A stretch of 64,000 bases of DNA from Paractinoplanes toevensis. GTDB taxonomy: Bacteria > Actinomycetota > Actinomycetes > Mycobacteriales > Micromonosporaceae. Position numbers and translations under genes: made by a program. Positions within the stretch are counted from its first letter, which is position 1. Each line of letters begins with the position of its first letter. The stretch spans positions 213,759 through 277,758 of the forward strand of contig NZ_BOQN01000038.1 of assembly GCF_018332695.1 (NCBI RefSeq), in the 5' to 3' direction. Shown one piece after another: positions 1-8,069 of this stretch. The notes under the pieces are model-generated. The model was given only the letters and a program-made list of their open reading frames with translations, was not told the DNA's origin and made no database searches.

Positions 1-1
1 C

Positions 2-1273
2 TCCTCGGCCGAACCGGCCGCACCCGCGACGGTGGTGCCGGGTCTGGCCGCCACCGCCGTGCGGCCGCTCGAGGGCACCGCCGCGGCGCCGTTCGACCGG
101 ACCCGGCAGGTGCAGGCGCCGGCCGGCTGGACGGTCAGCGTCTGGGCGCGGGTGCCGAACGCCCGGCTGCTGGCCTGGACGCCGGACATGAAGCTGCTGG
201 TCTCCCGGCCGGGGAGCGGCGACGTCGTGGCGCTGACGCCGGGCCAGGGTGATGTCCCGCCGGCTCAGCAGACGCTGATCGGCGGGCTGACCCAGCCGCA
301 CGGGCTCGCCTTCGACGGCGACAAGCTCTACATCGCCGAGAGCAACCAGATCGACTCCTTCGCCTACCGGGACGGCCAGGTCACCGGCCGGCAGGTCGTG
401 GCGGGTGGGCTGCCCGACACGAAGAGCCCCGAGCTGGGCGGAAAGTACGCGCACGCGTTGAAGAGCGTCGCGGTCGGCGCCGACCACGCGGTCTACTTCT
501 CGATCGGCTCGTCGGGCAACGTGACCCCCGAGGACCGCGACGCCGAGCCGGAGGCGGCCGCGATCCTGCGGATTCCGCCGGGCGGCGGGGCGGCCACCAC
601 CTTCGCGCACGGCGTGCGCAACGGCACCGGGCTGGCGATCGACCCGGACGGCGGGGTGTGGACCGCGGTCAACAACCGCGACAACACCGAATATCCGTAC
701 GACCAGGACTACGACGGCGACGGCGACTCGGACCAGGGCAAGGTCATCGTGGGGTACGTCAACGACCACCCGCTCGAACCGCTGGCCCGGCTGACCCAGG
801 GGCGCGACCTCGGCTGGCCGTACTGCAACCCCGACCCCGACCTGCAGCCGGGCGAGCGGACACCGGCGTTCAGCTACACCCGGCGGCCGTTCGTGCGGGA
901 CCTGCAGACCAACGCCGACGGTTCGAAGCTCGACTGCGCGGCGCTGCCGCCGGTCGAGCAGGGGATGGGTGCGCACAGCGCGCCGCTGGGGCTGAGCTTC
1001 GCGACTTCCCCGGGGCTTGGCGGACAGTACGGCGTAGGGGCGCTGGCCGGCGTCCACGGCTCGTGGAACCGGCAGCCGCCGCGCGCCCCGGAGGTGTCGT
1101 TCTTCGCCTGGCGGGACGACACGCTCGGTCCGCAGCAGACGCTGCTGACCGGTTTCCAGAACCAGGACGGCTCGCGGTGGGGCCGGCCGGTGATGGCGGT
1201 GCAGGGCCCGGACGGCGCGCTGTACGTCAGCGACGACCTGGCCGGCGCGGTGTACCGGGTCACCATGTCCTGA
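2..1273 (+). CDS. PQQ-dependent sugar dehydrogenase (glucose/sorbosone dehydrogenase family), 5'-truncated
   Basis: The reading frame is open from the window edge, so the N-terminus, probably an export signal, is missing. GTG codons near position 32 lie inside the frame and are unlikely to be the true start. The protein looks like a soluble beta-propeller aldose/sorbosone dehydrogenase that binds PQQ. Visible family marks are QPHGLAFDGDKLYIAES, the Asp/Gly-rich loop DYDGDGDSDQG (possible Ca site), LGWPYC, GSWNRQPP and the closing blade GPDGALYVSDD. Members oxidise sugars outside the membrane; the substrate here cannot be read. It ends 21 bases before the convergent CAP gene. Confidence 0.8.
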   Translation, partial: SSAEPAAPATVVPGLAATAVRPLEGTAAAPFDRTRQVQAPAGWTVSVWARVPNARLLAWTPDMKLLVSRPGSGDVVALTPGQGDVPPAQQTLIGGLTQPHGLAFDGDKLYIAESNQIDSFAYRDGQVTGRQVVAGGLPDTKSPELGGKYAHALKSVAVGADHAVYFSIGSSGNVTPEDRDAEPEAAAILRIPPGGGAATTFAHGVRNGTGLAIDPDGGVWTAVNNRDNTEYPYDQDYDGDGDSDQGKVIVGYVNDHPLEPLARLTQGRDLGWPYCNPDPDLQPGERTPAFSYTRRPFVRDLQTNADGSKLDCAALPPVEQGMGAHSAPLGLSFATSPGLGGQYGVGALAGVHGSWNRQPPRAPEVSFFAWRDDTLGPQQTLLTGFQNQDGSRWGRPVMAVQGPDGALYVSDDLAGAVYRVTMS

Positions 1274-1294
1274 CCGGCCGGCCCGACCGCCGGC

Positions 1295-2107
1295 TCAGTT
1301 GACGAAGTCCTGGGTGAACCACACCTTGCCGTTAGCGTCGCGGGTCACCGCGAGGCCGATCCGCTTGAAGCCGGTGTTGAGCAGGTTGCGGCGGTGGCCG
1401 TCGTTCGGGGCCACCTCGGCCAGCATCAGATCGGTCAGCCCGTTGGCCGCCGCGATGATCGACGCCTGGTTGTTCGACGCGTTGCCCTGGCCGATGTTCT
1501 CGCCCGCCGAGTTCCAGGAGACGCCGGCCGCGCTGAACCGGTCACCCAGGCCGGCCTCGCCGGGGCACTGGTGTGACAGGCCGCAGCCGCCGGCCATCAG
1601 CGCGTTGTGCGCCGCCGAGGCGGCCGAGAGCTGCGGGCTCAGGGTCAGCGCCGACAGCCCCTCGGCGGTACGGGCGGCGTTGATGTGCTCCAGCGCCGCC
1701 GCGATGATCGGGTCGCCGGCCGGCGTCGTCGTCGGTGCCGCGGTGGGGGGTGCCGCGGTGGTGGGTGCCGTGGTCGGGGCGGCCGTCGGTTCCGTGGTCG
1801 CCGGCACCGTGGTGGGGGCGACGGTGGTGGGAGCTGCCGTGGTCGGCGCGGTCGTCGGCACCGTGGTCGGCGCCGACGTGGCCGGCGTACTCGTGGGGGA
1901 GCGGGTCGGCCTGGGCCGGTGCCGGCCGGCGACTGCGGCCTCGGTGGTGGCCGGGCCGAGCGCGGCCGAGGCCGGGCGGGCCTGGTGCGGACGGTTGAAC
2001 GTCTTCGCCGAGGCGACCCCGACGCCGGTGGCGCCGAGCAGGGCGACCGCTACGCCGGCCATGACGACGTAGCGGGTCCGGGTGGGCTTGCGGTGGCGCG
2101 TGGGCAC
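1295..2107 (-). CDS. Secreted or membrane-anchored CAP-domain (SCP/PR1-like) protein
   Basis: This is a 270-residue protein. A basic N-terminus is followed by one hydrophobic segment (about residues 14-34, signal or anchor), then a long Pro/Thr-rich linker (about 65-130) and a C-terminal CAP domain (about 133-270). CAP marks are HINAARTAEGLSAL, the pocket region HNALMAGGCGLSH, GENIGQG, GHRRNLLN and the ending WFTQDFVN. Actinobacterial CAP proteins of this layout act at the cell surface; the biochemical role is unknown. The linker is encoded by imperfect tandem repeats. Confidence 0.85.
   Translation of the reverse strand: MPTRHRKPTRTRYVVMAGVAVALLGATGVGVASAKTFNRPHQARPASAALGPATTEAAVAGRHRPRPTRSPTSTPATSAPTTVPTTAPTTAAPTTVAPTTVPATTEPTAAPTTAPTTAAPPTAAPTTTPAGDPIIAAALEHINAARTAEGLSALTLSPQLSAASAAHNALMAGGCGLSHQCPGEAGLGDRFSAAGVSWNSAGENIGQGNASNNQASIIAAANGLTDLMLAEVAPNDGHRRNLLNTGFKRIGLAVTRDANGKVWFTQDFVN
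1718..1915 (-). repeat. Tandem-repeat DNA encoding the Pro/Thr-rich linker of the CAP protein
   Basis: On the coding strand this segment repeats APTT, VPTT and APTTV-type units many times, from imperfect GGTGG/CCGTGG-rich tandem copies. Such wall-spanning linkers change length by repeat slippage. It lies inside the CAP gene. Confidence 0.7.
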
Positions 2108-2208
2108 GGCGGTCCTAGTCGGTCAGCGGGCCGTCCCGTGGGGTGGGAACGGGCGCCGGTGGGCGGCGCGACTGCCCACTATGCGGAGCATCGACATCGA
2201 TCGCACAA

Positions 2209-2228
2209 TCCTTAAGGAGTCCTTAAAG
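2209..2228. promoter_or_regulatory. Repeated TCCTTAA motif upstream of the CAP gene
   Basis: TCCTTAAGGA (2209-2218, a palindrome) is followed at an 11-base step by TCCTTAAAG (2220-2228). The AT-rich repeat stands out against its surroundings and lies about 100 bases upstream of the CAP start. It may be an operator; no regulator can be assigned. Confidence 0.35.
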
Positions 2229-2244
2229 ATCGACTCAGGTGCAC

Positions 2245-3579
2245 CTAAGGCGTTGTGTTCTCCAGGGAAGTCCGGGCCGACGGAGGGGCATGTGGATCTT
2301 CGGCCGGGACTGCGTCGTCCGCCGGTGGCTTGCCCTCGTCCTCATCCTCGTCGGCCGGCTTCGTGCCGGGCGGCTCCCGGTCCGGGGTGGGCTCACCCTG
2401 CGGATGCCGGGCCAGGTAGCGGATCGCGGTGTTGAGCACCGCGAGGATCGGGACGGCGACCAGGCCACCGACGATGCCGGCCAGTACCACGCCGGAGGCG
2501 ATGGACAGAATCACCGCGAGCGGGTGCAGGGCCACCGCGCGCCCCATGATCAGCGGCTGGAGCACGTGCCCCTCGAGCTGCTGGACCGCGATCACCACAC
2601 CCAGCACGATGAGCGCCTTCACCGGGCCGACCGTGACCAGGGCGACCAGCACCGCGACCACGCCGGTGACGGTCGCACCGACCACCGGGATGAACGCGCC
2701 GAGGAAGACCAGCGCGGCCAGCGGCAGGGCGAGCGGCACGCCCAGGATGAACAGGCCGGCGCCGATGCCGATCGCGTCGACGAAGGCGACCAGCACGGTG
2801 GCGTGCACGTAGGACACCAGCGTGTGCCAGGAGTAGTGGCCGGCGCGCGCCGTCGGCACCCGGGCCGGGCGGGGCAGCAGCCGGCACAGGAAGCGCCAGA
2901 TGTCGCCGCCGTCGCGCAGGAAGAAGAACAGCGTGAACAGGGTCAGGAAGAACCCGGCGCCCAGCTCGGTCACGGTGGTCGCGGTGTTCAGCGCGCCGGT
3001 GGTGAGCCGGCCCTTGTTGGCGGTGATCGACTGCTGGAACTGCGCGATCGCGTCGTCCACCTGCTGCTGGGAAATGTGCAGCGGGCCCTTGGCCAGCCAG
3101 TCCTGCACCTCGCGCACCCCGTCGCCGAACTGGGTCCCCAGCGTGTCGATCTGCCCGACGACGGTGCTGATGATGAGGCCGAGCCCGCCGAAGACCACGA
3201 TCAGCGCGCCGACCAGCACGAGTCCCGAGGCGAGCGACCGGTTCATGCCCCGCCGGCGGAGCCACGCGGTGACCGGCTGGAAGAGCGCGGCGAGGAGGAT
3301 GGCCACCGCTACCGGTATGACGACGATGCGCAGCAGGACGACGACCCGCAGCAGCAGGTAGACGGCCGCCACGAACAGGATGATCCGCCACGACCAGGCA
3401 CCGGCGATGCGTACCGCCCGCGGCAGTCCATCGTCGATCTTGGGCGAGGCGTCGACCATCACGACCGGGGTCGCCGCGTCCAGGTCGGCAGGCGCCACGA
3501 ACGGCGGCGCCTGCTCATCCAGCTGCGCTTGGCGCATACGCGCCCGGGCACGCTCGCGCACTTCGTCGATCCAGGCCAT
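2245..3579 (-). CDS. AI-2E family transporter (PerM-type membrane protein)
   Basis: This is a 444-residue multi-pass membrane protein. It has a hydrophilic N-terminus, two closely spaced N-terminal membrane segments (about 65-105), a large central soluble portion, several more helices, and an acidic Pro/Glu/Asp-rich cytoplasmic tail. The family signature LEGHVLQPLIMGRAVALHP is clear. Despite the family name, most members are permeases of unknown substrate and few move autoinducer-2. It starts divergently from the CPBP gene 96 bases away. Confidence 0.85.
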   Translation of the reverse strand: MAWIDEVRERARARMRQAQLDEQAPPFVAPADLDAATPVVMVDASPKIDDGLPRAVRIAGAWSWRIILFVAAVYLLLRVVVLLRIVVIPVAVAILLAALFQPVTAWLRRRGMNRSLASGLVLVGALIVVFGGLGLIISTVVGQIDTLGTQFGDGVREVQDWLAKGPLHISQQQVDDAIAQFQQSITANKGRLTTGALNTATTVTELGAGFFLTLFTLFFFLRDGGDIWRFLCRLLPRPARVPTARAGHYSWHTLVSYVHATVLVAFVDAIGIGAGLFILGVPLALPLAALVFLGAFIPVVGATVTGVVAVLVALVTVGPVKALIVLGVVIAVQQLEGHVLQPLIMGRAVALHPLAVILSIASGVVLAGIVGGLVAVPILAVLNTAIRYLARHPQGEPTPDREPPGTKPADEDEDEGKPPADDAVPAEDPHAPPSARTSLENTTP

Positions 3580-3675
3580 CCGAGTGCTCCTCCAGCGTGC
3601 CGGCGCGGTGTGACGTCGGTATGCCCCCGACTACCCGCCTGCAACTTTCGGAAACGTGGGTACGCTTCAGCCCTG

Positions 3676-4404
3676 ATGCCTATCCAGACCGAACGTCCGC
3701 GGCTCCGCCTTGCCCTCCTTCTCGGCGCCGTGGTGCTGGTCCTGGCGGCCGTCAACGTCGCCGACAAGTTCGGCCCCCGGCACACCGGCCTGGTCGCCGG
3801 TCCGGTGGTGGCGCTGATGCTGGTGCTGATCGCCCGGCGGGCCGGTCTGAGCTGGCGCGACCTGGGCCTGTCCCGGCGCACCCTGCTGCCCGGCCTGAAG
3901 TACGCGGTGGGCGCCGTCCTGGCGGTCGCGGCCGTCTACGCGATCGGCATCGCGCTGCCGCTGACCCGCCCCGCTTTCCAGGACGTCCGCTACCACCTGC
4001 ACCCCGGCGCAGCGCTGATGACCGCGTTCATCGTGGTGCCCCTCGGCACCGTGCTGCTGGAGGAGATCGCCTTCCGCGGCGTGCTCCTCGGCCTGATCAA
4101 CCGGCACCGCGGCGCCACCTGGGCCAGCATCACCTCATCGGTCCTGTTCGGCCTGTGGCACATCCTGCCGTCCCTGCGCCTCAACAGCGCCAACCAGGCG
4201 GTCGGCTCGGTCTTCGGCTCCGGCGCCACCGGCCGTGTCCTGGCGGTGCTCGGCGCCGTCGCGTTCACCGCGCTGGCCGGCCTGCTGCTGTGCGAGTTGC
4301 GGCGCCGCAGCGGCAGCCTGCTCGCCGCGGCCGCCCTGCACTGGGCCACCAACGGCCTGGGCCTGCTGGCCTCCGCCGCCCTCGCCGCCACCCGCTTCGC
4401 ATAG
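3676..4404 (+). CDS. CPBP-family intramembrane metalloprotease (Abi/CAAX-type)
   Basis: This 242-residue membrane protein has about six to seven hydrophobic helices. It carries the CPBP motifs EEIAFRG (E129, E130, R134), FGLWH and HWATN. These build the membrane-embedded glutamate/histidine site of Rce1-like proteases. I chose the ATG at 3676 because the open frame upstream overlaps the divergent AI-2E gene and has no membrane-protein character. Its substrate is unknown; homologues process prenylated proteins, bacteriocins or anti-sigma factors. Confidence 0.85.
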   Translation: MPIQTERPRLRLALLLGAVVLVLAAVNVADKFGPRHTGLVAGPVVALMLVLIARRAGLSWRDLGLSRRTLLPGLKYAVGAVLAVAAVYAIGIALPLTRPAFQDVRYHLHPGAALMTAFIVVPLGTVLLEEIAFRGVLLGLINRHRGATWASITSSVLFGLWHILPSLRLNSANQAVGSVFGSGATGRVLAVLGAVAFTALAGLLLCELRRRSGSLLAAAALHWATNGLGLLASAALAATRFA

Positions 4405-4432
4405 CCGCGGCCCGGGCGGGTACGCCGTCGGG

Positions 4433-5365
4433 GTGAACACAAAAGTGGTGGTGGTGACCGGGGCGTCCAGCGGCATCGGGCGGGCGTCGGCGCTGGCTTT
4501 CGCGGCGCGGGGTGACCGGCTCGTGCTGGCCGCCCGGGGCGCGGCCGATCTCGCGGCGGTGGCCGCGGCCTGCGGCAACGACCCGGTGACGGTCACCGCC
4601 GACGTCACCCGCCGGGACGACGTCGAGGCGGTGGCCGCGGCGGCCCTCCAGCGGTACGGCCGGATCGACGTGTGGGTCGACAGCGCCGCGGTGATGGCGT
4701 ACGGGAAGTTCGAGGACGTGCCGGCCGAGGTCTTCGACCGGGTGGTGACCACCGATCTGCTGGGCCCGGCCAATGTGGCCCGGGTCGCCCTGCGACGTTT
4801 CCGGGCCCAGGACGGCGGCACGCTGATCCTGGTCAGCTCGCTGCTCGCCCGCATCACGGTGCCGTACGTGTCGGCCTACACCACCGCCAAGTGGGGAGCG
4901 CGGGCGCTGACCCGGACGCTGCGGCAGGAGACCCGCGACGCGCCGGACATTCACGTCTGCATGGTGGCTCCGGGCAGCGTGGACACACCGATCTACGCCA
5001 GCGCCGCGAACTATGCCGGCTTCGTCGGCCGGCCGCCGCCCCCGGTCGACTCGCCCGAGCGGGTGGCCGCCCGGATCGTCCGGCTGGCGGACCACCCCCG
5101 GGCGGAGGTCTCCGTCGGTCTGGCCAACCGGGTCATCGAGCTCGGCTACACGCTCCTGCCGCCGGTCTACAACGCCCTGGTCACCCCACTGATGCGCAAC
5201 GGCGGCCTGTCCCGGCGCCGGGCCGAGCCGGGCGAAGGCAACGTCTTCCGTTCCGAGCCCCGGGTCGAGGGCGGCCCCGGCCGGTTCACCCGGGCCCAGG
5301 TGAGCGCGGTGGCCGTGGCCGCCACCGCGCTCGTCACCCTGGGCGTACGCCGTCTGCGTCGTTAG
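4433..5365 (+). CDS. SDR-family oxidoreductase with C-terminal membrane segment
   Basis: This classical short-chain dehydrogenase has the NAD(P)-binding motif TGASSGIG (residues 9-16), the SDR serine in LVSSLLAR and the catalytic pair in YTTAK (about Y149 and K153). The 310-residue length exceeds the usual 250 because of a C-terminal extension ending in a hydrophobic helix and an Arg-rich tail. That suggests membrane attachment and a lipid-like substrate. A GTG start at 4433 puts the Rossmann strand at the N-terminus. Its stop overlaps the convergent GH75 gene by four bases. Confidence 0.85.
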   Translation: MNTKVVVVTGASSGIGRASALAFAARGDRLVLAARGAADLAAVAAACGNDPVTVTADVTRRDDVEAVAAAALQRYGRIDVWVDSAAVMAYGKFEDVPAEVFDRVVTTDLLGPANVARVALRRFRAQDGGTLILVSSLLARITVPYVSAYTTAKWGARALTRTLRQETRDAPDIHVCMVAPGSVDTPIYASAANYAGFVGRPPPPVDSPERVAARIVRLADHPRAEVSVGLANRVIELGYTLLPPVYNALVTPLMRNGGLSRRRAEPGEGNVFRSEPRVEGGPGRFTRAQVSAVAVAATALVTLGVRRLRR

Positions 5366-6021
5366 TTGTTGACGAAGGTGGTCGCGGCGGCCGCGCCCTT
5401 GCTGTCGATGGCGCTGTTCGACTCGACCGGGCTGGGCACGCTGCCCGGGAAGACGATGTAGGTCACCCCGGAGGTGGCCCCGCCGTTCTCCGGGTCGGGA
5501 TTGATGCCGAGGGCCTGCGCCGTCGCGTACGACGCCTCACCGATGATGTTGCTCGGGCCCTCGTCGGCGAAGACCGCGTAGACGACCTTGTTGTTGTAGA
5601 TGATCGCCGCCACGCTGCCCGGCTTGATGCCGCTGCTGGAGTAGTTGAATCGCGAGCTCGGCAGCGGGATCACGAAATAGTGCGTCTTGTCGGCTTGGAA
5701 GGACTTGCCGGCGGACGTCTCGAACGATGTCTGGTTCTGGTACCAGGGGTCGGTGTCCTCGTTGCAGTTCGAGGTGCGGACGCCGTCGCAGTCGATGTCC
5801 ATGTCGGCCTTCCAGAAGAACGCCGATCCGCTCTTGCAGATATTGACGGTCGACGAGCCGCCGTCGTCGGTGGCGTACTTGCCCTTGGACGCGACGGTGC
5901 AGGAGTTCGTCTTCGCGAGCAGCTGGGCGGCGGTGGGGCCGGCCGCCTGCGCCGGGGTGGCCACGAAGGCGGTCGAGATCAGGCCCAGCGCGACGAATGC
6001 GGTGATGAGCCGGCGTTTCAC
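5362..6021 (-). CDS. Secreted glycoside hydrolase family 75 chitosanase
   Basis: The 219-residue protein has a signal peptide cleaved near AQA (about residue 26) and then a single GH75-like domain. Recognised blocks are DMDIDCDG, DPWYQNQTS, FVIPLPSSRF, the catalytic region VFADEGPSNIIGEAS (Asp and Glu the likely acid/base pair) and GVTYIVFPGS. GH75 enzymes hydrolyse chitosan endo-wise outside the cell. An AGGAGG ribosome site lies just before the ATG. It is monocistronic with a symmetric operator-like element upstream. Confidence 0.85.
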   Translation of the reverse strand: MKRRLITAFVALGLISTAFVATPAQAAGPTAAQLLAKTNSCTVASKGKYATDDGGSSTVNICKSGSAFFWKADMDIDCDGVRTSNCNEDTDPWYQNQTSFETSAGKSFQADKTHYFVIPLPSSRFNYSSSGIKPGSVAAIIYNNKVVYAVFADEGPSNIIGEASYATAQALGINPDPENGGATSGVTYIVFPGSVPSPVESNSAIDSKGAAAATTFVNN

Positions 6022-6049
6022 ATGGTCCTCCTGGGGGTCGGAGAAGCGG

Positions 6050-6085
6050 ATCGGGAACTGTTAGGCAACTTGCCGATTTCCCGAT
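6050..6085. promoter_or_regulatory. Nested inverted repeats upstream of the GH75 chitosanase
   Basis: The outer arms are ATCGGGAA (6050-6057) and TTCCCGAT (6078-6085). Inside them is GGCAA-C-TTGCC (6064-6074). The nearly shared centre, 30-60 bases from the start codon, resembles a LacI- or GntR-type operator; the regulator is not in the window. Confidence 0.45.
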
Positions 6086-6151
6086 GCCGCCGACCGTACC
6101 GAGCCAGGTGGGGGTGCACAAGGTATAGGAGTGAATCAATTCTTTATCTTG

Positions 6152-7015
6152 TCAGGCATCCACATATGTGGATTCAGGGCTGGGTGCCATCACGATGAGA
6201 GCCACGCCGGCCGCGATCAGGGCGGTGGCGGCGAGCACGCGGGCGCCCAGCGGCTCGTCGAGCAGCCACCAGCCCAGCAGGACAGCCACCACCGGGTTGA
6301 CGAAGGCGTAGGTGCCGACGATGCGGGGGGCCATGTGGTCGAGGAGCCAGGTGTACGCGCTGTAGGCGACGATGCTGCCGAACACCACCAGGTAGGCGAG
6401 CGCCCACACGGACTGTGGCACGAAGTGGATGTGGGCCGGCTCGCCGAAGATCACCGCGAGGACGGCCAGGATGCCGCCCGCGCAGAGCATCTCGATGGCA
6501 CTGGCCATCAGGGCCTGTCGCGGGCGCGGGGCGTGCATCGCGTAGACCGAGCCGAGACCCCAGCACATCGCGCCGGCCAGGGCCACGGTGATCGCCACCG
6601 CGTCGTCGGTGCCGGACGGCCGGGTCAGGACGGCCACCCCGGCTATGCCGACGACCAGGCCGGACGCCACCGGCCAGCCGATCCGCTCCCGGTCGGCGAC
6701 GCGGCGGCCCAGTACGATCCACAGCGGGATCGTGGCCAGGAACAGCGCGGTCACGCCGGACGGCAGCCACTGCTCCGACCAGGCCGCGCCGCCGGTGCCG
6801 GCCGCCGGGAGCAGCAGGCCCTGGATCGCGCCGGCCCGCCACTCCGGCCGGGTGGGGATCGGCCATTTGCGCAGGCGGCAGTAGGCGAACAGCAGGGCGC
6901 CGGCGAGCAGGAAACGGATGGCGTTCAGGGTCAGCGGGGGAATGCCGTCGAGGCCCACCTTCTGTGCGAGGTAGGTCGAGCCCCAGACGACGTACACGAT
7001 GAGCAGCGGTCCCAT
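6152..7015 (-). CDS. EamA-family (DMT superfamily) exporter
   Basis: This 287-residue protein has ten hydrophobic helices in two EamA repeats. The opening VYVVWGSTYLAQKVG is typical of YedA/RhaT-like amino-acid and metabolite exporters. The frame extends upstream but would run into the divergent GlxA-type gene, so I start at the Met before GPLLIV (7015). It ends AMAPSPESTYVDA. Divergence from the GlxA-type regulator, with a repeated octamer between them, suggests control by that regulator. Confidence 0.85.
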   Translation of the reverse strand: MGPLLIVYVVWGSTYLAQKVGLDGIPPLTLNAIRFLLAGALLFAYCRLRKWPIPTRPEWRAGAIQGLLLPAAGTGGAAWSEQWLPSGVTALFLATIPLWIVLGRRVADRERIGWPVASGLVVGIAGVAVLTRPSGTDDAVAITVALAGAMCWGLGSVYAMHAPRPRQALMASAIEMLCAGGILAVLAVIFGEPAHIHFVPQSVWALAYLVVFGSIVAYSAYTWLLDHMAPRIVGTYAFVNPVVAVLLGWWLLDEPLGARVLAATALIAAGVALIVMAPSPESTYVDA

Positions 7016-7078
7016 GCCATGCCCGTACCCATGAAGGGGTTGGCGGTTTTGCCATGCATGCCGCAGTTCGTGCCATGC
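7015..7078. promoter_or_regulatory. Three copies of TGCCATGC between the EamA exporter and the GlxA-type regulator
   Basis: TGCCATGC occurs at 7015-7022, 7050-7057 and 7071-7078. The last two are 21 bases apart, two helical turns, the usual spacing for the two half-sites of an AraC-family protein. The first touches the exporter start codon. This looks like the operator of the adjacent AraC-type regulator. Confidence 0.5.
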
Positions 7079-7085
7079 TGGAGTC

Positions 7086-8039
7086 ATGCTCACCGATGTC
7101 GCGGTGGTGATCGCCGAACCCGTGCCCGCCTTCGAGCTGGGCGTCGCCAGCGAGATCTTCGGGCTGCCGGCCATCGATGCCGACCTGCCCCGATACCGCT
7201 ATGCCGTGTGCTCGTCGGCGACCGGGCCGCTGCGCACCTCGACCGGTTTCTCGATCACCCCGACCGACGACCTCGGCCGGCTGGACACCGCGGATCTGAT
7301 CATCGTGACCGGCGCGTCACCGTCGGCGACGCCGCCGGGCGACGCCCTCACGGACAGGCTTCGGCGGGCCGTCACCCGCGGTGCGACGGTGGCGGCCATG
7401 TGCACCGGAGCGTTCCAGCTTGCCGCGACCGGCCTGCTCGACGGGCGTACGGCTACGACCCATTGGGCGTACGCCGATGAGCTGGCCCGCCGATACCCCC
7501 GGGTGACCGTCGACCGGGACAGCATCTACGTCGTCGACGGGCCGATCGCGACCAGCGCCGGTTCCTCCGCCGCCATCGACCTGTGCCTGCACCTGCTGCG
7601 CCGCGAGCACGGCGCCGATGTGGCCAACCGGGTCGCCCGGGAGATGGTCGTCCCGGCGCACCGCAGCGGCGGCCAGGCCCAGTTCTCCCGCACCCCGGTC
7701 CCGCCGCCGTACGGTGCCGGCCTCGCCGAGCTGCTCGACTGGATCGCCGACCACCTGACCGAGGACCTGTCGGTCTTCGCGCTGGCCGGCCGGGCCGCCA
7801 TGTCGCCGCGCACGTTCATCCGGCACTTCACCGCGGCGACCGGCGATACCCCGGCGGCCTGGGTGCGCGGCCAGCGCGTACGCCACGCCGAACAACTGCT
7901 GGAACGCGCCGACGTGCCGATCACCGCGGTGGCCCGGCGCTGCGGTTTCGGCAGCGCCGACACCCTGCGGCGGCACTTCCGCCGGGTGCGTGGGGTAACG
8001 CCCGAAACGTACCGGGCGGCCTTTCGCCGCCTGGAATAA
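7086..8039 (+). CDS. GlxA-family transcriptional regulator (DJ-1/PfpI-like domain plus AraC HTH)
   Basis: The 317-residue protein begins with a DJ-1/PfpI-like domain (about 1-165) holding the nucleophile-elbow region MCTGAFQLAATGLLDG. An AraC-type DNA-binding domain with two helix-turn-helix units follows (about 215-317), with ARRCGFGSADTLRRHF in the second. Proteins of this build sense small metabolites and usually activate a neighbouring gene. Candidate targets are the divergent EamA exporter and the MFS gene 30 bases downstream. Confidence 0.85.
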   Translation: MLTDVAVVIAEPVPAFELGVASEIFGLPAIDADLPRYRYAVCSSATGPLRTSTGFSITPTDDLGRLDTADLIIVTGASPSATPPGDALTDRLRRAVTRGATVAAMCTGAFQLAATGLLDGRTATTHWAYADELARRYPRVTVDRDSIYVVDGPIATSAGSSAAIDLCLHLLRREHGADVANRVAREMVVPAHRSGGQAQFSRTPVPPPYGAGLAELLDWIADHLTEDLSVFALAGRAAMSPRTFIRHFTAATGDTPAAWVRGQRVRHAEQLLERADVPITAVARRCGFGSADTLRRHFRRVRGVTPETYRAAFRRLE

Positions 8040-8069
8040 CCGCCAACCCGCCGGGGTACGGGCGATCTC

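Noticed and set aside
1718..1915. CRISPR-like or mobile repeat
   Set aside because: The repeats are short, imperfect and in frame within the CAP gene; they encode the Pro/Thr linker.
2239..3675. Long N-terminal extension of the CPBP protease
   Set aside because: The extension is antisense to the AI-2E transporter gene and has no membrane character; the ATG at 3676 gives a normal CPBP length.
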